DNA of 64,000 bases from an uncultured Porphyromonadaceae bacterium (GCA_947573485.1 CANPGB010000009.1:1-64000), one strand, 5' to 3'; positions 51,808 through 62,601 are shown, counted from the stretch's first letter. Notes: generated by a model from the letters alone, not told the origin. Made by a program: numbers and translations.

Positions 51808-52545
51808 ATGAAATTATCATTCGCATTAATTTGGCGCCGCTTTATCAAAATAATAACACTTGGCATAATCCTCTTTACATTGAAGGGTTGCTTTGGCTTA
51901 TACTACTCCGAAATGTCGCATATGTGGCCGGGCGAATTGAAATGGACTGAAAACGTACGTAACAACATATTGCCTAATTGCATAGACGATATCATAAGAA
52001 TAAATGGGGGACCAATAAGGGGTACGTCTATCAAGTTCATATCTGATTCGGCGTCAACCTCTACTCTAAGAATCCTATCTTTTTGGAAATCCAATTCTTT
52101 AAATCCTTTTGTATTTAGTTTCCAGCATAGCGATATATATATTGCCAATTCTTCGTATGATTTCGTAATTAAAGGTTCTAAAGCCGACCTGGAAGGACGC
52201 TTTGCAATTTTCAAGGATATTGATAACGGCGATTTGGAAGTCTCTGCACGATTGGGAAACCTGCAGGCAGGGAGCCGATATGTGGCCCGGTTTCCTGATT
52301 CTATCGCAAAACCTTATATAATAGCGGAAAATCTTAGCTCTTTTTCTGTCGGAGGTAAAGTGTTAGACAATTGCCTTGTGTTCGATAAGAGCAATTCTCA
52401 GCCGTATGAATACATGCAGGCGGGAGATAGTGTGCTGGTAGATAAATTTGTTATCTCTCGCGACTTCGGTCCTGTATATTACCGCTTGGTGACGGGCGAG
52501 GAATTTTTCAGAGATTTTGCGTCGGACTCCGCCGGTAGAGATTAA
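51808..52545 (+). CDS. lipoprotein of unknown function, candidate immunity partner
   Basis: A 245-aa exported protein with a basic then hydrophobic start (LIWRRFIKIITLGIILFTLK) and lipobox LKGC at residue 27, so it is anchored in the envelope. I recognise no domain in the rest; it is rich in beta-forming stretches and ends DFASDSAGRD. It follows the lipase gene by 17 nt in the same AT-richer island and has the position and cellular location of lipoproteins that protect against periplasmic phospholipase effectors. This role is inference from position alone. Confidence 0.7.
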   Translation: MKLSFALIWRRFIKIITLGIILFTLKGCFGLYYSEMSHMWPGELKWTENVRNNILPNCIDDIIRINGGPIRGTSIKFISDSASTSTLRILSFWKSNSLNPFVFSFQHSDIYIANSSYDFVIKGSKADLEGRFAIFKDIDNGDLEVSARLGNLQAGSRYVARFPDSIAKPYIIAENLSSFSVGGKVLDNCLVFDKSNSQPYEYMQAGDSVLVDKFVISRDFGPVYYRLVTGEEFFRDFASDSAGRD

Positions 52546-52558
52546 ACTCTAAACGTGC

Positions 52559-52605
52559 GAAAAATACACAGCCCACGGCTGAGATTGATTCAGACGTGGG
52601 CTGTG
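52559..52605 (-). terminator. terminator between the convergent island and receptor genes
   Basis: CACAGCCCACG (52567-52577) pairs perfectly with 52595-52605. On the minus strand TATTTTT follows. It ends the receptor gene and may also stop the island transcript. Confidence 0.85.
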
Positions 52606-52626
52606 AGTGTGCATGGATTGTATGAG

Positions 52627-55452
52627 TTATCGTCCGGGAGGAGGGCCGCCGTGACCACCGCCCGGAGGCGGACCCATGGGCCCGCGGCCTCGCCACGCGT
52701 TACGGTCGGTGGGCTGGTTGCCCTTGCCGAAGGTGTTGAACTTCCAGCTCAGGGTCACCATAAAGTAGCGGGTGAGCGAGTTGTAGCGTTCGTCGCTGAT
52801 GTAGTTGGCTGTCACATTGCGGCGTACGTTTGACTTCTGGCCGAGGAGGTCGTAGGCTTTGAGCGAGACAGTCATCGAGCGGTCGCGCAGGAACTGGTAG
52901 GCGAGTGAGGCGTTCCACATCCATGTGCGGGTATCGTAGCCTGCCGAGTAACCCGAGGTGGCCGAGTAGTTGAGGTCGGTGCTTATCGTTACCCCTATAG
53001 GCGTTGTGTAGTTGCCGTAGAAGGTGCCTCCGTAGGTGTGTACCGAGCGGTTGGAGCCTTTCTGTACGGTGTTCGCCACGTTCTGGAAGTTGTAGTTCGG
53101 CCTGAGCTCGAGCGAGAGGTTGTCGGGGCGCCATGCCGCGCCGAGCGATTCGCCTATCATGAACGAGCCCGAGCGGTTGCGCTCGCCGTTGTTGAAACCT
53201 ATGGTGTTGGAGTACGAGAGGAAGAGGTGGTTGGTGAACGTGAACGTCTTGTTGCGCGGCAGCGGCAGCGAAATCATGTTCATGCCTCGCACGCTCCACA
53301 CGCCGTTGACGTTGGTGTAGGTAGTGCGTTGTGCACCGGTCTGCGGGTCGAAGGTAGTCTGCGAGATAATGGAGTTCTGCTGGAAGTTTCCGTCGAGCAT
53401 TGCCATTATCGAGCGCTGAGCTTTCTGGTCGAAGTCCTGGAAACGCACGTTGAGGCTGTGGGTGAAGGTGGGCTTCAGGTCGGGGTTACCGATAACGATG
53501 TTCATGGGGTTGGAGACATCGGCCACGGGCTGCAACTGCGTCATCGAAGGCTGCGACGAGCGTCCGTTGTAGAACATGTTCATACTCCTGTTCTTGCCGA
53601 ACTTGTAGCGGTAGCGCAGGAAGGGGGCGAAGTTGAGCACATTTCGCTTTGGTATCGACTTGTTGTCGTCGATAAGGTTGCGCGACTCACTCATCTGGGG
53701 CACGAGCGACACGCCCACGTTGAGGTTGCCGTTCTTGGTCACGCGGCGGTAGCCAAGGCGTACATCCTGGCTCATGTAGTCGTTGCGGAAGCGGTTCGAG
53801 AGCTCGGGGTCGTAGATAGGGTCGGGGTCTATTATAATGGGGCCGTCCCATCCTTCGGGGAAGCTTATGGGGTAGTCGTAGGTGAGCTTGTCGGCATTGT
53901 TCCAGCGGTACGAGAAGTTGTACGATAGGGTCAGAAAGTGACCTTTGGAAACATCGCCGAGGGGCTCAGTCCAGCTTGCGCGTGCGCTCACGGTGTTGCT
54001 CCACGTGTGGTTGTCGGCCCACTGGTCGTAGGCGTCGACAGAGTCGTTGAGCAAGAAGAAGCGGTTGAAGGAGTAGGTGGTGGCGTCTTCGCGCACGTTG
54101 CTCATGCGGTAGTTCATCATAAGCGAGAACGAGCGGCCGCGGCGTGCCTTGAAGTTGTGGTTGTATATAAGGCGCCCGCCGAACTCGAAGGAGTGGCCGT
54201 CGGAGCTGCCGCGGTTAATGCTTCGGGTAACCTCGGTATTGGCGGCATTGCCGGCGAAGGTGCTCGAGGAGTCGCTTGATGCCGAGTTATTGTAGTTGAG
54301 CGAGATGTTGGGGCGGAACTCGAGGGTATTGAAGCTGTCGGGCTTCCATATCATGCGGAAGTCGGCGCGGAAGTTGTGGCCCTTGTCGCGCGAGAGCGAG
54401 CGTGCCGTGGTTGTTGAGCTCGAGTCGCTGAAGAGGTACATCTTTTCCGACGAGGTGCGGGTGTCGCGGTCGGTGTGGCTGTACATCACGTCGCCGCCAA
54501 TGCGGAATATCTCTTTATTGCCAACGTTGAAGTTGATGCCGAACGACTGCGAGTTGGTTATGCCGTTGCTGCCGCCGAAGCGCCTGAAGCGGCCCGAGGC
54601 ACCGTCGGCGAAGCCGGGCTCATTGATGTTGTTGGCCGAGCCGAGGAAGGTTATCTGGTTGTCGTTCCAGAAGCGGTTGATGTTGAAGTTGCCTTTATAA
54701 CGGCCGTCGGTGCCGTAACCGCCCTCCATGTTGCCGAACCAACCGTTCTTCATGTCTTTCTTCACCGTGAGGTTGATCACGGTCTCGTCCTCGCCGTCGT
54801 CAACGCCGGTGAGGCGTGCGAGGTCGCTCTTGCGGTCGACTACCTGCAGTTTGTCTACCATATCCACGGGCAGGTTGCGCGAGGCAACGGTGGGGTCGTC
54901 GCTGAAGAACTCCTTGCCGTCGACAAGGATTTTGGTCACTTCTTTACCGTTGGCGGTGATTTTGCCTTCCGACGACACCTCTACGCCTGGCAGGCGCTTG
55001 AGGAGGTCTTCCACAACGGCATTAGGCTGCGTGCGGTAGGCATCGGCGGCAAACTCCACCGTGTCTTCCATAACTTTTACCGGGGTGCGTATTCCCACTA
55101 CCGTGGCCTCTTTGAGCATGATAGAACTTTCGCTGAGGGCGAAAGGCTCGAGGCGCAGGTCTTTGTCGGCCATGGTCACGTTGCGGGTCTGGGGGTCGTA
55201 GCCTACATACGAGGCTTCGACAATATACTTGCCCGGCGACAGGCCTGCTATGGCAAACCGTCCTTGGGTGTTGGTTACTGCCCCTTTTACAAGGGATGAA
55301 TCTTTGGCGGCGAGAATCCTGACGGAGGCCTGGATAAGTTCTTCGCCGGTGGATGAGTCTTTGACGCTTCCACGAAGCGTGGCGGCCATCACGGTCGCCA
55401 CGCTCGGGAATGCAAAAACCATCAAAACAATAAGTTTAATCAATTCTCTCAT
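52627..55452 (-). CDS. TonB-dependent-receptor-like outer-membrane beta-barrel protein
   Basis: A 941-aa outer-membrane protein. Signal peptide (MRELIKLIVLMVFAFPSVAT), carboxypeptidase-like domain (about 25-105, LRGSVKDSSTGEELIQASVR), and a plug-like domain (NAVVEDLLKRLPGVEVSSEG, ITANGKEVTKILVDGKEFFS). A long barrel follows with many aromatic beta strands. It belongs to the outer-membrane beta-barrel group that lacks a SusD partner. The last 25 residues are a Gly/Pro/Arg tail (GPMGPPPGGGHGGPPPGR) after the usual barrel-closing strand. The ATG at 55452 is chosen for the signal peptide. Cargo unknown. Confidence 0.9.
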   Translation of the reverse strand: MRELIKLIVLMVFAFPSVATVMAATLRGSVKDSSTGEELIQASVRILAAKDSSLVKGAVTNTQGRFAIAGLSPGKYIVEASYVGYDPQTRNVTMADKDLRLEPFALSESSIMLKEATVVGIRTPVKVMEDTVEFAADAYRTQPNAVVEDLLKRLPGVEVSSEGKITANGKEVTKILVDGKEFFSDDPTVASRNLPVDMVDKLQVVDRKSDLARLTGVDDGEDETVINLTVKKDMKNGWFGNMEGGYGTDGRYKGNFNINRFWNDNQITFLGSANNINEPGFADGASGRFRRFGGSNGITNSQSFGINFNVGNKEIFRIGGDVMYSHTDRDTRTSSEKMYLFSDSSSTTTARSLSRDKGHNFRADFRMIWKPDSFNTLEFRPNISLNYNNSASSDSSSTFAGNAANTEVTRSINRGSSDGHSFEFGGRLIYNHNFKARRGRSFSLMMNYRMSNVREDATTYSFNRFFLLNDSVDAYDQWADNHTWSNTVSARASWTEPLGDVSKGHFLTLSYNFSYRWNNADKLTYDYPISFPEGWDGPIIIDPDPIYDPELSNRFRNDYMSQDVRLGYRRVTKNGNLNVGVSLVPQMSESRNLIDDNKSIPKRNVLNFAPFLRYRYKFGKNRSMNMFYNGRSSQPSMTQLQPVADVSNPMNIVIGNPDLKPTFTHSLNVRFQDFDQKAQRSIMAMLDGNFQQNSIISQTTFDPQTGAQRTTYTNVNGVWSVRGMNMISLPLPRNKTFTFTNHLFLSYSNTIGFNNGERNRSGSFMIGESLGAAWRPDNLSLELRPNYNFQNVANTVQKGSNRSVHTYGGTFYGNYTTPIGVTISTDLNYSATSGYSAGYDTRTWMWNASLAYQFLRDRSMTVSLKAYDLLGQKSNVRRNVTANYISDERYNSLTRYFMVTLSWKFNTFGKGNQPTDRNAWRGRGPMGPPPGGGHGGPPPGR

Positions 55453-55461
55453 TTTCGAAAG

Positions 55462-55469
55462 CAAAGTTA
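55462..55469 (-). promoter_or_regulatory. -7 box of the beta-barrel receptor gene
   Basis: TAACTTTG on the minus strand. The -33 position has CTTG in place of TTTG (minus 55493-55490). Confidence 0.45.
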
Positions 55470-55544
55470 GGCAAAATGAGTAGTCCCCGCAAGGGCTTAC
55501 CGACATTTAAGTAAATTTTCCCGAAAAAACCACAATTTTTATCG

Positions 55545-55590
55545 ACAAAAGCGGCGGACGCCTTTCAGTGGTGCCCGCCGCCTTTTATAT
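55545..55590 (-). terminator. terminator of the yqeY-serS operon
   Basis: GCGGCGG (from 55551) pairs with CCGCCGC (to about 55582) and the stem is flanked by T-runs on the minus strand (GCTTTTGTCG). Confidence 0.75.
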
Positions 55591-55607
55591 TATATAATGT
55601 GGGTTTC

Positions 55608-56879
55608 TCAGTCGATGATGTCGAAACCGGTGTATTTGCGCAGGCACTCGGGCACTACAATGCCTTGGGGAGTCTGGTTGTTCTCGAGCAGGGCGGCCAT
55701 GATTCGGGGCAGAGCGAGAGCCGAGCCGTTGAGAGTGTGGCAGAGGTGGGTTTTCTTGTCATCGCCACGGTAGCGGCATTTGAGGCGGTTGGCCTGGTAG
55801 GTCTCGAAGTTCGATACCGACGAAACCTCAAGCCAGCGACCCTGGGCTGCCGAGTAAACCTCGAAGTCGAATGTTATGGCCGAGGTGAAGCTCATGTCGC
55901 CGCCGCAGAGGCGAAGTATGTGCCAGGGCAGACCGAGTTTCTCGAGCAGACCCTGCACGTGGGCTTTCATCTCTTCGAGAGCGGCGTAGGAGTTCTCGGG
56001 CTTCTCGATGCGCACGATCTCAACCTTGTCGAACTGGTGCAGACGGTTGAGGCCGCGCACGTCCTTGCCGTAGCTGCCGGCCTCGCGGCGGAAGCATGCC
56101 GAGTAGGCGCAGTTCTTGATGGGGAGTTTGTCGGCGGGGATGATAACGTCGCGGTAGAGGTTGGTGACGGGCACCTCGGCGGTGGGGATAAGGTAAAGCT
56201 TGTCGGCGTTCACGAAGTACATCTGGCCTTCTTTGTCGGGGAGCTGGCCTGTGCCGTAGCCCGATGCCTCGTTGACAACATAGGGGGGCTGCACTTCAAG
56301 GTAGCCTGCCTCCGATGCCTGGTCGAGGAAGAACTGGATGAGGGCGCGCTGCAGTTTGGCTCCCTTGCCGAGATATACGGGGAATCCGGCGCCGGTGATT
56401 TTAACGCCGAGGTCAAAGTCGATGAGGTTATATTTGCGGGCGAGCTCCCAGTGGGGGAGAGCGTCGGCGGGCAGGTCGGGCATGGGGCCTCCGGTGAGCT
56501 CTACCACGTTGTCGGCGGCAGAGGTGCCTTCGGGCACGCCTTCGTAGGGTACGTTGGGTATGTTGAGGAGCTCCTCGCGAATCTCGTTCTCGGTGCGCTC
56601 GAGCTCTTCGGCCAGGGCTTTCTGTTCTTCTTTGAGCACGGCTACGCCTGCTTTGGCTTTTTCCGCGTCGTCTTTGCGGCCTTCTTTCATGGCTTTGCCA
56701 ATGGAGGCTGCCATGCGGTTGAGTTCGGCGGCGGCGTTGTCGTTCTTGAGCTGGAGGCCGCGGCGAATGTCGTCGAGGGCGAGTACGCGGGCTATGGGTT
56801 TCTCACCTTTGAAACCTTTTACGGCCAGCCTTGCTACTATTGCTTCGGGGTCGGCCTTTATCTGTTGGAGGGTAAGCAT
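55608..56879 (-). CDS. serS: seryl-tRNA synthetase
   Basis: A 423-aa class II synthetase charging tRNA-Ser. An N-terminal two-helix coiled-coil arm (about 28-105) binds the tRNA. The active site has motif 2 (FRREAGSYGKDVRGLNRLHQ) and motif 3 (NGSALALPRIMAALLEN). TAEVPVTNL is the serine-binding TxE loop. It starts MLTLQQIKADPEAIVARLAV and lies 15 nt behind the GatB/YqeY-like gene. Confidence 0.98.
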   Translation of the reverse strand: MLTLQQIKADPEAIVARLAVKGFKGEKPIARVLALDDIRRGLQLKNDNAAAELNRMAASIGKAMKEGRKDDAEKAKAGVAVLKEEQKALAEELERTENEIREELLNIPNVPYEGVPEGTSAADNVVELTGGPMPDLPADALPHWELARKYNLIDFDLGVKITGAGFPVYLGKGAKLQRALIQFFLDQASEAGYLEVQPPYVVNEASGYGTGQLPDKEGQMYFVNADKLYLIPTAEVPVTNLYRDVIIPADKLPIKNCAYSACFRREAGSYGKDVRGLNRLHQFDKVEIVRIEKPENSYAALEEMKAHVQGLLEKLGLPWHILRLCGGDMSFTSAITFDFEVYSAAQGRWLEVSSVSNFETYQANRLKCRYRGDDKKTHLCHTLNGSALALPRIMAALLENNQTPQGIVVPECLRKYTGFDIID

Positions 56880-56894
56880 TGTCTCTTGGGAGTG

Positions 56895-57353
56895 TTATCT
56901 TATTTTGTTAAGAAGCTCTTTTACGATAGCCGAAATGGCACGGCCGTCGGCCTTGCCTGCGAGGGCTTTTGTGGCGGCGCCCATTACCTTGCCCATGTCG
57001 GCGGGCGACGAGGCACCTGTCTTGGCAATGATTTCGGCAACGGCAGCCTTGAGTTCCTCAGGCGAGAGGGGCTTCGGCAGGTAGCTTTCAATCACGGCAC
57101 ACTCGGCAAGCTCGCCGGCGGCAAGCTCGGGGCGGGAGTTCTCCTCGTAGATGCGCGCGCTCTCGCGGCGCTGTTTTGCCATTTTGGTAAGAATCTTGAG
57201 GGCGGCCTCGTCGGTGAGCTCGCCATTGGAGCCCGGAGCCGTCTTTCCTTCTATAAATTCTTTTTTGATGCCGCGCAGAGCCTGGAGGCGGGCCATATCT
57301 TTGGCCAGCATGGCTGCTTTGATGTCGGCTTCAACCTGTGTATATAAATCCAT
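56895..57353 (-). CDS. GatB/YqeY-domain protein
   Basis: A 152-aa cytoplasmic protein of the YqeY family, similar to the tail of the GatB amidotransferase subunit. Signs are LYTQVEADIKAAMLAKDMAR at the start, LPKPLSPEELKAAVAEII, and the closing DMGKVMGAATKALAGKADGR. Its role is presumed in tRNA-linked processes and is not settled for the family. It is the first gene of a two-gene operon with serS, divergent from guaB. Confidence 0.95.
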   Translation of the reverse strand: MDLYTQVEADIKAAMLAKDMARLQALRGIKKEFIEGKTAPGSNGELTDEAALKILTKMAKQRRESARIYEENSRPELAAGELAECAVIESYLPKPLSPEELKAAVAEIIAKTGASSPADMGKVMGAATKALAGKADGRAISAIVKELLNKIR

Positions 57354-57427
57354 ATTATATATGTGTTTGTTTCAAGCCGCAAAAATACAAAAAATAAGGC
57401 AGACCCCGCTGCCTGCCGCCGAAAAAT

Positions 57428-58963
<1,536 letters not shown>

Positions 58964-59000
58964 TATACCGCACACAATAAACCACAATTGGCGACGTTAC

Positions 59001-59045
59001 TATAAGTAGGCTCTGCATGAAGCGGAGCCTGCTTATAACTTTAAA
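59001..59045 (+). terminator. hairpin after guaB
   Basis: TATAAGTAGGCTC (59001-59013) pairs with GAGCCTGCTTATA (59025-59037) with one G-T pair and is followed by ACTTTAAAAT. The U-tract is weak. Confidence 0.65.
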
Positions 59046-59069
59046 ATAGTAAACCAAGTAATCCATAGT

Positions 59070-61001
59070 ATGAAAAATAGAATTCTCGCCGCCGCTCTTG
59101 TCGCCCTTTGCGCAGGAACTGCCGCCGCACAGAATACCGACCCGGTGCTCATGAATGTTGCCGGACGCCCTGTGCACCAGAGCGAGTTTGAATACCTTTT
59201 CAACAAGAACAATAGCCAGCAGCTTGAGAAACAGTCGCTTGACACCTATCTCGACATGTTTGTCGACTACAAGCTCAAGGTTGCCGACGCTCTTGCCGCC
59301 GGTCTCGACAAAACTCCCGAGTTCGCAAACGAATTCAAAAACTTCCGCAGCGACCTGGCCGCCCCCTACTTCCGCGATGCCGACGTTGCCGAAGCTCTCG
59401 TGCAGGAAGCCTACAATCATCGCCTCTACGACGTGTATGTGAGCCATATAATGCTCCCCGCATCGCCCGACGGCGAAGCCAAACTCGACTCGCTCCGCAG
59501 CGCTATCCTTGCCGGAAAGGTGTCGTTCGAGCAAGTTGCACGCGACTATTCTATTGATAAGTACAGCGGCCCCCGCGGCGGCCTCATGGGCTTCGTTACC
59601 CCCGACCGCTTCCCCTGGCCTTTCGAAGAAATGGCCTATAACACTACCGAAGGCGAGATTTCGCCCGTAGTAAATTCAGGCATGGGTTACCACATTATCC
59701 GTGTGGAGAGCCGCACTCCGGCTATCGGCGAGGTCAATGCCGCACATATCCTCCGCACCACCCGTGGCAAGTCGCCCGAAGATGCCGCCGCTGCCAAAGT
59801 GACAATCGACTCGCTCTACACCGTGCTCACTCAGGGCGCCGATTTTGCCGAGCTTGCCAAGAAATACTCCGAAGACCCCGGTTCCGCTGCCCGTGGCGGT
59901 GACCTCGGCTGGTTTGGCCGCGGCGCTATGGTTGCTGAGTTCGACAGCGTGGCTTTCGCACTCCCCGACGGTGGTCTCTCTAATCCTTTCGCCACCTCGT
60001 TCGGCTACCATATCATCAAGCGTAACGGCCACAAGTCGGTTGCTCCCCTCGACTCGCTCCGCCCCGCTATAGAGGCTGCCATAAGCCGCGACGAGCGTTC
60101 GCGCCGCCCCGAGGAAGTTGCCATTGAGCGCATCATGGCTCAGTATGGCGCTGCCGTCAACAATGCCGCTATCGACCGTGCCGATGCCATAATAGCCGCT
60201 GCCGGCGCTCTCGACTCTGCCTCGATAGCTTCTGTAGCCGCTATCGACGAAGCTGCAGCCACATATAACGGCAGTACGGTTTCTTTTGCCGAAGTTGCCG
60301 CCGCGCTCCCCGCAAACGGGGCTGTTACACCGGCCCGTGCGCGTGAGGTAATTGCCGCTGCTGCAAACGATAAGCTCCGCGATGCTGTTCTCGAGCTTGC
60401 CCGCACTCAGCTCGAAGCCGATAACGCCGACTACCGCAACCTCGTGAACGAGTACCGCGACGGTATTCTCCTCTACGAAATCGCCAACACCAACGTATGG
60501 GACCGTGCCGCCAAAGACACCGAGGGCCTCAAGGCTTTCTTCGAGAAAAACAAAGCCCGCTACGCATGGCCTGCGCCCAAGTTCAAGAGCTATATTCTCT
60601 TTGCCACCAACGACTCGGTGCTCAACCTCGCAATGGACTATGCCGCTACACTCAGCACCGCCGACCCCGCCAAGTTCACCCAGGATATGCGCACCCGCTT
60701 CGGCCGCGACATCAAGGTTGAGCGCGTAATTGCCGCCAAGGGTGAGAACGCTATCACCGACTTCCTCGGCTTCGGCGAAGCAAAGCCCGAGACTGCCGCA
60801 AATAATAAGTGGAAAGCCTACAAGGCGTTCAACGGGCGTGTTATCGACGCTCCCGAAGAACCCGCCGACGTCCGTGGGGCAGCCGTCACCGACTACCAGG
60901 CCGAGCTCGAGAACCAGTGGATTCAGAAGCTCCGCAAGAAATATAAAGTGAAGGTCGATAAGAAAGTATTCAAGAAACTTAAAGAGCAGTATGCCAACTG
61001 A
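59070..61001 (+). CDS. SurA/PpiC-type periplasmic peptidyl-prolyl isomerase
   Basis: A 643-aa exported foldase with signal peptide (MKNRILAAALVALCAGTAAA). Two consecutive rotamase (PpiC) domains lie at about 128-235 (VSHIMLPASPDGEAKLDSLR; RGGLMGFVTPDRFPWPFEEM) and 238-345 (AAHILRTTRGKSPEDAAAAK; GGDLGWFGRGAMVAEFDSVA). A helical chaperone-like region follows, with a basic C-terminus. It should assist outer-membrane protein folding. It is the first of three adjacent envelope genes and overlaps the next by 11 nt. Confidence 0.93.
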   Translation: MKNRILAAALVALCAGTAAAQNTDPVLMNVAGRPVHQSEFEYLFNKNNSQQLEKQSLDTYLDMFVDYKLKVADALAAGLDKTPEFANEFKNFRSDLAAPYFRDADVAEALVQEAYNHRLYDVYVSHIMLPASPDGEAKLDSLRSAILAGKVSFEQVARDYSIDKYSGPRGGLMGFVTPDRFPWPFEEMAYNTTEGEISPVVNSGMGYHIIRVESRTPAIGEVNAAHILRTTRGKSPEDAAAAKVTIDSLYTVLTQGADFAELAKKYSEDPGSAARGGDLGWFGRGAMVAEFDSVAFALPDGGLSNPFATSFGYHIIKRNGHKSVAPLDSLRPAIEAAISRDERSRRPEEVAIERIMAQYGAAVNNAAIDRADAIIAAAGALDSASIASVAAIDEAAATYNGSTVSFAEVAAALPANGAVTPARAREVIAAAANDKLRDAVLELARTQLEADNADYRNLVNEYRDGILLYEIANTNVWDRAAKDTEGLKAFFEKNKARYAWPAPKFKSYILFATNDSVLNLAMDYAATLSTADPAKFTQDMRTRFGRDIKVERVIAAKGENAITDFLGFGEAKPETAANNKWKAYKAFNGRVIDAPEEPADVRGAAVTDYQAELENQWIQKLRKKYKVKVDKKVFKKLKEQYAN

Positions 61002-61887
61002 TAAGCTCCGTCTTATCGCTGCCGCCTCGCTCTTTGCAGGCATCATCACCGCCACCGGCACCCTCGCTACAGGGTGCTCCGGTGGCGCCGATGTTTCTGC
61101 TGACCCCGATGTGCTCGTTGCCATAGGCAGCGAGACGCTGCGCACCCCCGAGCTCCGCAAGGCTGTGCCCGCCGGGCTCCCCGAGGCCGACAGCATAGCC
61201 GTGGCTCACGCCTACATGCGCTCGTGGATTGAAACACGTGTGGTGGCGCTCCGTGCCGCCGAGGTCGTTGATATGGACGAAATCGACCGACTCGTTGACG
61301 ACTACCGCGCTGAGCTCGTGATGAACCGCTACCGCAGCGCCATGGCTGCTCAGGCCTCCGACGGCATCTTTGCCGAGGACTCGCTCCGGGCTTACTACGA
61401 GAGCAACCTCAATGCTTTCAAGCTCGAGCGCCCCATGCTCAAAGGCATATATCTCAAGCTCCCCGACGACGCCGACAAGCTTGCGCAAATCAGGCGCCTC
61501 TATAAATCAGACAAGGAGGCCGACCTCGACCGCCTTGAGAAGGCCGCTGCCTCAGAGGCAATACACTACGATTATTTCCGCGACAACTGGATAGACATCG
61601 AGCAACTCGAGACACGTATCCCTGCCGACTTCGAGACCCTCAAACCCCAGTTGGCGGCGCGACGCCCCGTCGATGTCACCAGCGATGGCTTCGTATACCT
61701 CCTCTCAATCAGCGATTACCTGCCTGCCGGTGCCACCATGCCCTATGAGGCTGCCCGTCCGCTCATCCGCGAACGCATGCTCGCGGTCAAGCGACTCGAC
61801 TACGACCGCCGCCTCCGCGAGAGTCTGTTCAACAGCGCCGTGGCCGACGGTACGGTAGTTTTCCCCAATAAAAATCCATTAAAATAA
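60991..61887 (+). CDS. lipoprotein of the SurA-like chaperone cluster
   Basis: A 298-aa lipoprotein (lipobox ATGC near residue 29) of mostly charged helices. The opening after the signal (VLVAIGSETLRTPELRKAVP) and ALVMNRY-type helices resemble the N-terminal chaperone part of SurA proteins (VGDxxIxxxELxxxxP). I see no rotamase signature. The 11-nt overlap with the isomerase gene points to joint function in outer-membrane protein transit. Enzymatic activity is not claimed. Confidence 0.8.
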   Translation: MPTDKLRLIAAASLFAGIITATGTLATGCSGGADVSADPDVLVAIGSETLRTPELRKAVPAGLPEADSIAVAHAYMRSWIETRVVALRAAEVVDMDEIDRLVDDYRAELVMNRYRSAMAAQASDGIFAEDSLRAYYESNLNAFKLERPMLKGIYLKLPDDADKLAQIRRLYKSDKEADLDRLEKAAASEAIHYDYFRDNWIDIEQLETRIPADFETLKPQLAARRPVDVTSDGFVYLLSISDYLPAGATMPYEAARPLIRERMLAVKRLDYDRRLRESLFNSAVADGTVVFPNKNPLK

Positions 61888-61899
61888 ACATAAATCATT

Positions 61900-62493
61900 A
61901 TGAAAATCAAAGCAATGCTTTTGACGGCAACCGCTGCCGCCGCTATCCTCGGCCTTGCATCCTGCGGTGCAAAGCAGGCCGAAACCGAAGCCGCTCCCGA
62001 AGCGCTCCCCGTTGAATATGTACTTAATGACGCCGATAACATCCTCGGCGACACTATCGAGGTTGAGGGTCTCGTATCGCACCTCTGCGCTCACGGTGGC
62101 CGCAAAGCATTCCTCGTAGGCTCTGTCGACACCACCGCTATCCTCCGCTGCGAGGCTACCGCCGAAATGGGTGGCGCTTTCGCTCCCGACACCAAGGGCA
62201 AGACTATCACCGTGAAAGGTATCGTTCGTGAGAACCGCATCGACGCCGAGGCTATCGCCAACATGGAGGCCCGCCACGCCGCCGCCGACTCTGCCGCAAA
62301 CGCTCACGGCAGCTGCGACACCGAGAAGAAAGCCCTCGGCCAGCAGAACATCGACACCTTTGAAGCTCGCATGGCCGATTTCCGTGCCAAAATCGCAGAG
62401 CGCGACTCCCTCGAAGGCAAGCCCTACCTCTCGAACTACTTCATCGAGACTCTCTCTTACACCGTTGACACTCCCGAAACCGAAGCTGAATAA
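61900..62493 (+). CDS. lipoprotein with OB-fold-like domain
   Basis: A 197-aa lipoprotein (lipobox LASC) after a short signal. The central part (DTIEVEGLVSHLCAHGGRKA; KTITVKGIVRENRI) has the strand order of a small OB-fold and includes Cys and His residues that might bind metal. The last third is a charged helix (TFEARMADFRAKIAERDSLE). It lies 12 nt behind the SurA-like lipoprotein, so it is probably in the same transcript. Function unknown. Confidence 0.78.
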   Translation: MKIKAMLLTATAAAAILGLASCGAKQAETEAAPEALPVEYVLNDADNILGDTIEVEGLVSHLCAHGGRKAFLVGSVDTTAILRCEATAEMGGAFAPDTKGKTITVKGIVRENRIDAEAIANMEARHAAADSAANAHGSCDTEKKALGQQNIDTFEARMADFRAKIAERDSLEGKPYLSNYFIETLSYTVDTPETEAE

Positions 62494-62515
62494 TCTTCTC
62501 CGGCAAAAATAAATC

Positions 62516-62549
62516 AACCCGCCTCAGGCATATGCCCGGGGCGGGTTTG
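62516..62549. terminator. bidirectional terminator between convergent genes
   Basis: AACCCGCC (62516-62523) pairs with GGCGGGTT (62540-62547) and an inner stem adds to it. The minus side continues GATTTATTTTTG, the plus side TTTGC. Confidence 0.75.
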
Positions 62550-62601
62550 CTATGTGGTATGGAAGCTTTATCAGTACGCTGTTGAGGGGAGAGGAGCGGG
62601 C

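Noticed and set aside
55599-57347. 582-aa open frame antisense to serS and the yqeY-like gene
   Set aside because: Both minus-strand genes have full family motifs. The plus frame is a GC-rich shadow with Gly/Val/Ala bias and no recognisable domain.
59676-61196. 506-aa antisense frame across the SurA-like genes
   Set aside because: It crosses two well-supported genes and has no family character; high third-position GC creates such long antisense frames throughout this window.
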